Part shown: positions 6,197 to 13,035 of the stretch, piece by piece
Layout of the letters: the number at the start of each line of letters is the position of its first letter
How positions within the stretch are numbered: position 1 is the stretch's first letter
From: an uncultured Bacteroidales bacterium
Lineage (GTDB): Bacteria; Bacteroidota; Bacteroidia; Bacteroidales; Paludibacteraceae
NCBI GenBank assembly: GCA_900321605.1
Contig: ONWR01000019.1
Span: 1-33,610, forward strand
Direction of reading: 5' to 3'
Length of the DNA stretch: 33,610 bases
The notes under the pieces: model-generated
Databases searched by the model: none
Seen by the model: the letters and a program-made list of their open reading frames with translations, nothing else
What the model was told of the DNA's origin: nothing
Translations under genes and position numbers: made by a program

Positions 6197-9127
6197 TTAT
6201 TCTCCGAAGATCTTATCTCCGCTCAACTTATTGACCTTACCGAACTTCGCTTTGAGGGCTTTTTGGTCGATGAGTTTGGGGTCGCCGATGACGAGGATCT
6301 TCACGGGTTTGCCTTGGATATGCTCTTCGTAGAAACGCTCGATGTCTTCGAATTTGAGTTTCTGGACTTGACGGATCTGAAGGGTAGCCGGGTCGATCTG
6401 ATAGCCAAGTCTCATCCAATTGGTCATTACCTCGCTCTTGGAGCGGAAGGTGGGATGATTCGAGAGCATAGACTGACGCAAGATCGTACGGATGTTACCG
6501 ATGTTCTCCGGGTTGCGCGGCATCGAATCGAGCAGCGAGCAGTACACATTGATCGCATCGTTGACCTTATCGGACTGCGTACCGACATAACCGAAGAAAT
6601 AGGTGTTACGCTGCTGGATAGCAGGAGTACGGAACGCACCGACTGCGGTATATGCCATCGAACGTTTCTCACGGATCTCATTCATGACAAGGCCGGAGAA
6701 GCCGCCACCGAAATACTCGTTAAACGCCTCATACTGAACGGCTTCGTTGATGGAATAAGGTGCGCCTTCGATGAGGAAGTAGATCTTCGCCTGCTGCATA
6801 TCGGGGTCCGAAAGGAAATAGAGTTCGGTCTTGTTGAACTTCGTACGGGGACGATCCACCGGTGAGGTGGTGGGGTTAGCAGGGTTCGAGACAGACATAT
6901 GCTGATAGAGCGCCAACTTGACGGAGTCCGCAGGGAGCTGTCCGGCATAGTGGATCTCCAACTCGTAACCGAGGGCTTTCTTCCACTCCGCCTCCAAGTC
7001 TTCCTCTACGAGGATGATACCCATAGCGGGATCGAAGATGTTACGTTCGGGCACACGTTTGATGAAATGCGAGTTGTCGCCGTACATGACATATTCGAGC
7101 GCCGCAGCGGCACGCATGTCGGAGTTCTTACGTTCTATGTACCAACGGGAACTGAGTTCACGTCCGACGATGGCATTCAGTTTCTTATGTCCCTCAGAGG
7201 AGAACTCGGGGAAGTTCATATGGAGGTTGACGAGGGAGATGATCTCTTGGAGATGCGCCTCATCGCCTTCGATATAGACTACCACGTAGCTCGGCGTAGC
7301 GGAATAAGTACAAGTAGCACCGAGTTTCGCCAGTTTCTCACGGAACTCATTGACGGATGTACCTTTGGTACCCGGTGCACCTTTGATACCTGCCTCATTC
7401 ATCATATTGACTGCAAAATCAAGCAGCGGCTTCTCGTACGTACCGATGCCGTATTTGAGTTTGAGGGAGAAGATGTGGTTCTTGGGGTTCGGGGTGACAT
7501 AGACATACACGTTTTCCGCAAAACGGTCCTGATCGATGTCCTTGAGGTCCACGAACTTCGGCACGAGTTTGCCGGCCGGGATAGAGGAGAAGTTCTTGTA
7601 ATACTCCGATTGTCCTTTACCGGGTTCGAGGGGTTTGATCTGCGGTTTGGCGAGTTTCTCTTTCTTGGGGTTTCCTTCGGTGATCTCGAAGGTTTTCTTA
7701 GGAGCAGAGAAATAGGTCTTAGCCACAGCCAGCACTTCGGCTTTGGTTATTTTGGCTACTTCCTCTTTCTCGGCAAAGATTCTCTCCAGCGGCACTTGAT
7801 AAGCGAAGCTCTGGAGCAGCATCATCGATTTGGTGTACTGGTACTCCATCGAACGGTCGTACTCCTGAAGGAGACTGCGGCGAACGGACTCGAAGAGTTC
7901 GTCCGAAACCTCACCTTTGAGCAGTTTGTCCATGGCTTTCTTCACGGAGTTCTCAGTCTCTTTCATGGAGTTATACTCACGCGAAGAGGTGTTGAGGAAC
8001 GGGATTGCCATGATCTGGATTCGTCCCATCTCACGTGCCGGACGGAGTGAAGCTTGAGCAGCGAGGAACTCGTTGTCGGACTGCAGTTCGTCCAAGAGAC
8101 CGATACCCATATCGTTAGAGAGCAGTTCGCAAGCGATCTGAAGAGCCAGCTCATCTTTGTCACCGGTCTTGACACCTTTGTATTCCTCGATGAGCATCGG
8201 GTAATAGCCCAGACGCGCTTTGAAACGCTCGTCTTTGGCGAACTCGGTGTCCGTCCATGTGTTACGAGCAGGCAGCGGCTTGGACTCCATGGCACCGAAG
8301 ATCTTCTCAATGAGCGGTTTCACCTCCTCGGAATGGAAGTTACCAACGAGGATAAGTGCCATGTTATTAGGCACATACCACGTATTGAAGAACTCGATGA
8401 GCTGACGCATCTTGGGGTTCTTGAGGTCCTGCGGATAACCGATGATGTCCCGCTCGTACGGGGTACCTTTGCAAGCCTCAGCAGCAACGAACTTATTCAC
8501 ATGTTGGCTGTTATCGTCGGAGTACATGTTATACTCCTCGAAGACGTTCTCCAGCTCGGCTTGGAACGAACGGAAGACCGGATTCGTCAGACGATCGGCA
8601 TAGAGGGTAAGCCAACGCTCCATCTGGTAAGCCGGGAAGCTGTTATGATAGAACGTGTAGTCATACGAGGTAGCGGCATTGAGTCCTTCGCCACCGATGG
8701 ACTGAATCAGGTTCGAGAACTCATCGGTTGCTCCATACTGAGCCGCGAGGATACTCTGTTCGTTGATTTTGAGCTGAATAGCATCGCGTTCCTTGGGGTC
8801 TTCCGTCATCGCGAGGGTGTCGTAGAGAGCGATGATATGCTCGTAATAGGGTTTCTCTTTCTCCCAATTGAGCGCACCAATACGGTCGGTGCCTTTGAAG
8901 AGCATATGCTCCAGATAGTGAGCCAAACCGGTCGCTGTCTCAGGTTCGTCAATCGAACCGGCACGAGTGACGGTAGCTCCAAACACATCGGGCAGGTCTT
9001 GGTCTTCCCAGAGCATGACGGTGAGCCCGTTGTTCAAAGTGTACTGCTGCAAGCCTTCAGGCAGTTGTGCAGCCATCGTTGCGATGCCGCAGACAAGCAG
9101 CAAAACGCTAAAGAAAATCTTTTTCAT
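6197..9127 (-). CDS. M16 family zinc metallopeptidase (two-domain, periplasmic)
   Basis: The protein has 976 residues from the ATG at 9127, which gives a clean signal peptide (MKKIFFSVLLLVCGIATMAA). An upstream in-frame ATG would lie inside tdh and is rejected. The inverted zinc motif HYLEH is at residues 70-74 and the third ligand probably lies in ELENVFEEYN near 191-200. The C-terminal half has GGGFSGLVMNEIREKRSMAY, the Arg/Tyr substrate-clamp motif of the second M16 domain. M16 enzymes enclose and cut short peptides. As a secreted single chain carrying both halves this one probably degrades peptides in the periplasm; the substrate is unknown. It begins 2 bases after the tdh stop codon and ends 12 bases before era, so these genes are probably co-transcribed. 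Confidence 0.93.
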   Translation of the reverse strand: MKKIFFSVLLLVCGIATMAAQLPEGLQQYTLNNGLTVMLWEDQDLPDVFGATVTRAGSIDEPETATGLAHYLEHMLFKGTDRIGALNWEKEKPYYEHIIALYDTLAMTEDPKERDAIQLKINEQSILAAQYGATDEFSNLIQSIGGEGLNAATSYDYTFYHNSFPAYQMERWLTLYADRLTNPVFRSFQAELENVFEEYNMYSDDNSQHVNKFVAAEACKGTPYERDIIGYPQDLKNPKMRQLIEFFNTWYVPNNMALILVGNFHSEEVKPLIEKIFGAMESKPLPARNTWTDTEFAKDERFKARLGYYPMLIEEYKGVKTGDKDELALQIACELLSNDMGIGLLDELQSDNEFLAAQASLRPAREMGRIQIMAIPFLNTSSREYNSMKETENSVKKAMDKLLKGEVSDELFESVRRSLLQEYDRSMEYQYTKSMMLLQSFAYQVPLERIFAEKEEVAKITKAEVLAVAKTYFSAPKKTFEITEGNPKKEKLAKPQIKPLEPGKGQSEYYKNFSSIPAGKLVPKFVDLKDIDQDRFAENVYVYVTPNPKNHIFSLKLKYGIGTYEKPLLDFAVNMMNEAGIKGAPGTKGTSVNEFREKLAKLGATCTYSATPSYVVVYIEGDEAHLQEIISLVNLHMNFPEFSSEGHKKLNAIVGRELSSRWYIERKNSDMRAAAALEYVMYGDNSHFIKRVPERNIFDPAMGIILVEEDLEAEWKKALGYELEIHYAGQLPADSVKLALYQHMSVSNPANPTTSPVDRPRTKFNKTELYFLSDPDMQQAKIYFLIEGAPYSINEAVQYEAFNEYFGGGFSGLVMNEIREKRSMAYTAVGAFRTPAIQQRNTYFFGYVGTQSDKVNDAINVYCSLLDSMPRNPENIGNIRTILRQSMLSNHPTFRSKSEVMTNWMRLGYQIDPATLQIRQVQKLKFEDIERFYEEHIQGKPVKILVIGDPKLIDQKALKAKFGKVNKLSGDKIFGE

Positions 9128-9129
9128 AT

Positions 9130-10155
9130 TTACAATTCCAATAAAACTTTTCCACATTGTCCGCTGACCATGACATCGAATCCCTTCTGGAAATCCTTGA
9201 ACTGGTAGCGGTGGGTGATCACCGGCGAGAGATCGAGTCCGCCAAGGAGCATCTGCTCCATCTGGTACCAAGTCTCCCACATGCGGCGTCCGGTGATTCC
9301 TTTGATGGTCAGAGCGTTGAAGATCACATCCGACCAGTTGACCTTGGTTTCCGACGGGAGGATACCGAGCTGCGCTATGTTCGCACCTTTGTACATATGC
9401 TCGATCATGTCGTTGAAGGCAGAGGGTGCGCCGGACATCTCCAGACCCACATCGAAACCACGGATACCGAGTTGGAACATCGCATCTTGGATCGTCTCGC
9501 CTTTGGAGCCATCGACGGTAAGGGTAGCACCCATTTTCTTGGCTATCTCCAGACGGAGCGGATTGATGTCGGTGACGACGATGTTCTTCGCTCCGGCATA
9601 ACGACAGATACCTGCCGCCATCGTGCCGATGAGTCCTGCTCCTGTGATGAGCACATCCTCACCCAGCAGCGGGAAAGCCAAAGCGGTGTGCGTGGCGTTG
9701 CCGAACGGATCCATGATAGCCGCGAAATCATCGGGAATACGCGGATGAACATGTACCACGTTCGATTCCGGCACAGAGACGAACTCTGCGAAACAGCCGT
9801 CTCGTCCCATGATACCGAGGGAGATCGTGTTTTCGCATACATGCCCCATACCTCGGCGGCAGTTACGGCAGTGTCCGCACGTAATATGTCCTTCCGCCGT
9901 CACACGGTCGCCTATCTTGAAATTGCGAACACCGGGACCGCAGTCTGCTACAATACCCACGAACTCATGTCCCATGGTGTAAGGCGGTTTGCAGTGTGCT
10001 TGAGACCATGCGTCCCACTTATACATATGCAGATCCGTTCCGCAGATAGCGGCTTTGGTGACTTTGATCAGGACATCATTGACGCCCATTTCCGGCATCG
10101 GGACATCTTCCATCCAGATGCCGGGCTCTGGAAATCTCTTGACAAGAGCTTTCAT
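9130..10155 (-). CDS. tdh: L-threonine 3-dehydrogenase
   Basis: The protein has 341 residues, the same as E. coli Tdh. It oxidises L-threonine to 2-amino-3-oxobutanoate with NAD+. It is a zinc-dependent medium-chain dehydrogenase. Catalytic zinc residues are Cys38 (AAICGTD), His63 and Glu64 (GHEFVG); structural zinc residues are Cys93, Cys96, Cys99 and Cys107 (CGHCRNCRRGMGHVC). The Rossmann motif is GAGLIGTMAAG. The next enzyme of the pathway, Kbl, is encoded just upstream, so the pair converts threonine to glycine and acetyl-CoA. The 131-base gap between the two is filled with ACGATTT-type repeats. The M16 peptidase gene follows after 2 bases. Confidence 0.97.
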   Translation of the reverse strand: MKALVKRFPEPGIWMEDVPMPEMGVNDVLIKVTKAAICGTDLHMYKWDAWSQAHCKPPYTMGHEFVGIVADCGPGVRNFKIGDRVTAEGHITCGHCRNCRRGMGHVCENTISLGIMGRDGCFAEFVSVPESNVVHVHPRIPDDFAAIMDPFGNATHTALAFPLLGEDVLITGAGLIGTMAAGICRYAGAKNIVVTDINPLRLEIAKKMGATLTVDGSKGETIQDAMFQLGIRGFDVGLEMSGAPSAFNDMIEHMYKGANIAQLGILPSETKVNWSDVIFNALTIKGITGRRMWETWYQMEQMLLGGLDLSPVITHRYQFKDFQKGFDVMVSGQCGKVLLEL

Positions 10156-10286
10156 AATTGACGATTTACAAATTTACGATTTACGATTTATTGACGATTT
10201 TGTTTAATTGACGATTTTCCGCGAACAATTGTACAATCTTTTTCAATCGTAAATCAATCGTACCTCGTCAATCGTCCAATCGTCAA
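10156..10286. repeat. Repeat-filled tdh-kbl spacer with long imperfect inverted symmetry
   Basis: The left side carries repeated TTTACGA and TTGACGA units; the right side carries their inverse complements (AATCGTAAATC, GTCAATCGTC). The ends AATTGACGATT (from about 10157) and AATCGTCAATT (to about 10284) are exact inverse complements, so the spacer could fold into one long hairpin. I see no promoter here. Confidence 0.75.
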
Positions 10287-11477
10287 TTATTTCAGTACAG
10301 CCAACTCCTTGCCTATTTTGGTAAAGGCGGCGATACATTTATCTAATTGTTCGCGTGTGTGCGCAGCGGACACCTGCACGCGGATACGCGCCTGACCTTT
10401 CGGCACAACCGGATAATAGAATCCGGTGACGTAGATGCCTTCTTTCTGAAGGGCAGCTGCGAAGTCCTGCGAGAGACGCGCGTCGTACAGCATAACCGCA
10501 CAGATAGCCGACTGCGTCGGTTTGATGTCGAAGCCTGCGGCTTTCATCTTCTCGACGAAGTACGCGGTGTTCTCATGCAGACGATCTTGCAGTTCGTTGG
10601 AACGCGTGAGGATCTCGAAGGTCTTGATACCTGCCGCAGCAATCATCGGCGGGATTGAGTTCGAGAAGAGATACGGACGACTACGCTGACGCAGCAGGTC
10701 GATGATCTCTTTCTTACCGGTAGTAAAACCGCCGACCGAACCGCCGAAAGCCTTACCAAGCGTGCCGGTGATGATCTCTATCTTACCGCGCATGTTATAG
10801 AGTTCGGTCACACCGTGTCCGGTCTTGCCGACAACTCCGGCGGAGTGCGACTCATCGACCATGACGAGGGCGTTGTATTTCTGCGCAAGTTCGTAGATCT
10901 TATCCAACGGACAGACATTACCGTCCATGGAGAAGACACCATCGGTAGCGATGATACGGAAGCGCTGTGCTTGCGCTTTCTTGAGCTGCTCCTCGAGATC
11001 CGCCATGTCACCGTTGGCATAACGGTAACGCACAGCCTTGCAAAGACGCACACCGTCGATGATAGACGCATGGTTGAGCGCATCGGAGATGATCGCATCC
11101 TCTTCCGTCAGCAGCGGTTCGAAAAGTCCACCGTTCGCATCAAAACAAGCGGCATAAAGGATCGTGTCTTCCGTTCCGAAGAAATCGGAGATGACGCGTT
11201 CAAGTTCCTTGTGGGTGTCCTGCGTACCGCAGATAAAACGCACCGAAGCCATACCGTAACCTCGCGTATCCATACGGGCTTTCGCTGCCTCGATAAGCTC
11301 TTTGTTATCAGCGAGGCCGAGGTAGTTGTTCGCGCAGAAGTTGATGACTTCTTGTCCGCCTTCTACGGCTATGCCGGAAGACTGCGGAGTAATGATCACG
11401 CGCTCGTTCTTATAAAGTCCTGCTTCGCGAATCTCATTCAGCGTTTTTTGCAGGTGTTGTTGAAAATCTTGATACAT
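10287..11477 (-). CDS. kbl: Glycine C-acetyltransferase (2-amino-3-ketobutyrate CoA ligase)
   Basis: The protein has 396 residues from the ATG at 11477 (MYQDFQQHLQ), which aligns with the known Kbl start; an upstream in-frame ATG would read through an 8-base repeat. It is a PLP-dependent fold-type I enzyme of the alpha-oxoamine synthase family. Lys242 in TGTLGKAFGG is the expected Schiff-base lysine, and Asp208 and His211 in VDESHSAG contact PLP. It cleaves 2-amino-3-oxobutanoate with CoA to glycine and acetyl-CoA, completing the Tdh route. It lies upstream of tdh in the same direction. I see no consensus promoter in the gap to gdhA. Confidence 0.97.
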   Translation of the reverse strand: MYQDFQQHLQKTLNEIREAGLYKNERVIITPQSSGIAVEGGQEVINFCANNYLGLADNKELIEAAKARMDTRGYGMASVRFICGTQDTHKELERVISDFFGTEDTILYAACFDANGGLFEPLLTEEDAIISDALNHASIIDGVRLCKAVRYRYANGDMADLEEQLKKAQAQRFRIIATDGVFSMDGNVCPLDKIYELAQKYNALVMVDESHSAGVVGKTGHGVTELYNMRGKIEIITGTLGKAFGGSVGGFTTGKKEIIDLLRQRSRPYLFSNSIPPMIAAAGIKTFEILTRSNELQDRLHENTAYFVEKMKAAGFDIKPTQSAICAVMLYDARLSQDFAAALQKEGIYVTGFYYPVVPKGQARIRVQVSAAHTREQLDKCIAAFTKIGKELAVLK

Positions 11478-11487
11478 AGTTGTTTTC

Positions 11488-11519
11488 GTAATGACGTAAT
11501 CACGTAATAACGTAATCAC
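11488..11519. repeat. Four 8-base repeats upstream of kbl
   Basis: Units GTAATGAC, GTAATCAC, GTAATAAC and GTAATCAC run head to tail between gdhA and kbl, about 11-42 bases before the kbl start codon. It is one of several short-period arrays in the window. Confidence 0.85.
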
Positions 11520-11560
11520 GAAGTTTTTTTTAGATTATTCCTTGCTCCATGATAAATCAC

Positions 11561-11595
11561 CTTGAACAGCTGCATCAAATGATGCCCTGTTCAAG
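11561..11595. repeat. Hairpin enclosing the gdhA stop codon
   Basis: CTTGAACAG (11561-11569) pairs with CTGTTCAAG (11587-11595), and inside it GCATC (11572-11576) pairs with GATGC (11581-11585) around AAAT. The gene-side arm encodes the conserved C-terminal LEQ. The gdhA stop codon (11575-11577) lies at the inner stem and loop. There is no T-run on the minus strand after it, so it is not an ordinary intrinsic terminator. Confidence 0.9.
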
Positions 11596-12918
11596 CATAG
11601 CTGTCGCAACCTTCATGAATCCGGCGATGTTAGCGCCCTTGACGTAGTCGATCGAGCCATCGGGTTGTGTGCCGTAACGAACACATTGCTCGTGAATCGA
11701 CTCCATGATATGATGGAGACGCTCGTCCACTTCTTCGGCTTTCCAAGAGAGGTGCTCGGCGTTCTGGGTCATTTCGAGACCGGAAGTAGCCACACCTCCG
11801 GCATTCACTGCCTTACCCGGAGCAAAAAGTATGCCGTTGTGTTGGAAGAAATGGATTGCCCCCGGCTGACAGCCCATGTTCGACACCTCGCAGCAACACC
11901 AGCAACCGTTGGCTTTCAGTTCCTTCGCATCGTCCTCGGAGAGCTCGTTCTGGAAGGCACACGGTAGGGCGATGTCGCAAGGAACAGACCATGCTTTCTT
12001 GCCCGCGGTGAAAGCGCACTCTTTCGGGAACTTATCGCTCATGTCTTGCACTTTATTGCGGTTCGAAGCACGCATGACGAGCATGTAATCGATCATCTCT
12101 TGGCTAATACCATCTTTGATGGCCACCACGCCGTCCGGACCGGAGATAGCTACCACTTTGGCGCCTAACTCCACTGCCTTCTTAGCGGCGCCCCACGCTA
12201 CGTTTCCGAAGCCCGAGAGAGCGACCCGTTTGCCTTTAATATCTTTGCCTGCCTTATGGAGCAGATGTTGCGTGAAATACAAAGCGCCGTAACCGGTAGC
12301 CTCCGGACGGAGGATCGAACCGCCCCAAGTCATTCCCTTACCGGTAAGGACACCTGTATGATATTCGCGAGCGAGCTTCTGGTACATGCCGTTGAGGAAT
12401 CCTATCTCACGTCCGCCAACGCCAACGTCTCCTGCCGGGATGTCCTGATCCGGACCGATGCAACGCCACAGTTCGAGCATGAAAGCTTGGCAGAAACGCA
12501 TGATCTCTGCGTCGGATTTGCCGACCGGATCAAAGTCCGAGCCACCTTTGGCACCGCCCATCGGAAGGGTTGTCAGCGCGTTCTTGAAAGTCTGCTCGAA
12601 GCCCAAGAACTTGAGCATCGACGGCGTCACAGCTCTGTGGAAACGCAAACCGCCTTTGTACGGACCGATAGCGGAGTTGAACTGCACGCGGTAACCGAGG
12701 TTCGTCTGCACTTCGCCTTGGTCATCAATCCACGTCACGCGGAACGTGAAGATACGGTCGGGTTCAACCATACGCTCCACGATCTTAGCTGCCTCAAACT
12801 CGGGGTGTTGGTTGTACACCTCTTCAATCGACTCCAGCACTTCTTGTACTGCCTGCAGATACTCTGCTTCACCCGGATGTTTCGCAGCCAACTGCTGCAT
12901 AATGTTTTGTACTTTCAT
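11575..12918 (-). CDS. gdhA: NADP-type glutamate dehydrogenase
   Basis: The protein has 447 residues, the same length as E. coli GdhA. It interconverts 2-oxoglutarate plus ammonium and L-glutamate. The substrate-binding region has GPYKGGLRFH and the catalytic region LPMGGAKGGSDFDPVGKSDAE. The Rossmann part contains ALSGFGNVAWGAAKKAVELG and the C-terminus is LEQGII. Length and sequence resemble the hexameric 450-residue class, typically NADP-linked and anabolic; cofactor use is inferred. It has its own strong promoter at 12979-13010. A hairpin encloses its stop codon. Confidence 0.97.
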   Translation of the reverse strand: MKVQNIMQQLAAKHPGEAEYLQAVQEVLESIEEVYNQHPEFEAAKIVERMVEPDRIFTFRVTWIDDQGEVQTNLGYRVQFNSAIGPYKGGLRFHRAVTPSMLKFLGFEQTFKNALTTLPMGGAKGGSDFDPVGKSDAEIMRFCQAFMLELWRCIGPDQDIPAGDVGVGGREIGFLNGMYQKLAREYHTGVLTGKGMTWGGSILRPEATGYGALYFTQHLLHKAGKDIKGKRVALSGFGNVAWGAAKKAVELGAKVVAISGPDGVVAIKDGISQEMIDYMLVMRASNRNKVQDMSDKFPKECAFTAGKKAWSVPCDIALPCAFQNELSEDDAKELKANGCWCCCEVSNMGCQPGAIHFFQHNGILFAPGKAVNAGGVATSGLEMTQNAEHLSWKAEEVDERLHHIMESIHEQCVRYGTQPDGSIDYVKGANIAGFMKVATAMLEQGII

Positions 12919-12978
12919 AATGTGTGTGTTTTTCAGGTTATTATATCATGTTTATTAGAGTTCTAATAAATTCGGGTA

Positions 12979-13010
12979 CAAAGTTACTGCTTTTTTTTCA
13001 AATATGCAAA
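12979..13010 (-). promoter_or_regulatory. Promoter of gdhA
   Basis: Minus strand: TTTGCA at 13010-13005, an 18-base spacer, TAACTTTG at 12986-12979. The spacer contains AAAAAAAAGCAG directly before the -7 box, as do the tRNA-Lys and rpmB promoters. Confidence 0.75.
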
Positions 13011-13035
13011 TATTTTTGCAATAATTTTTCGAAAA

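Noticed and set aside
6197-9280. Longer reading of the M16 peptidase from 9280
   Set aside because: It would overlap tdh by 150 bases and place the signal peptide internally; the ATG at 9127 gives a normal signal peptide.
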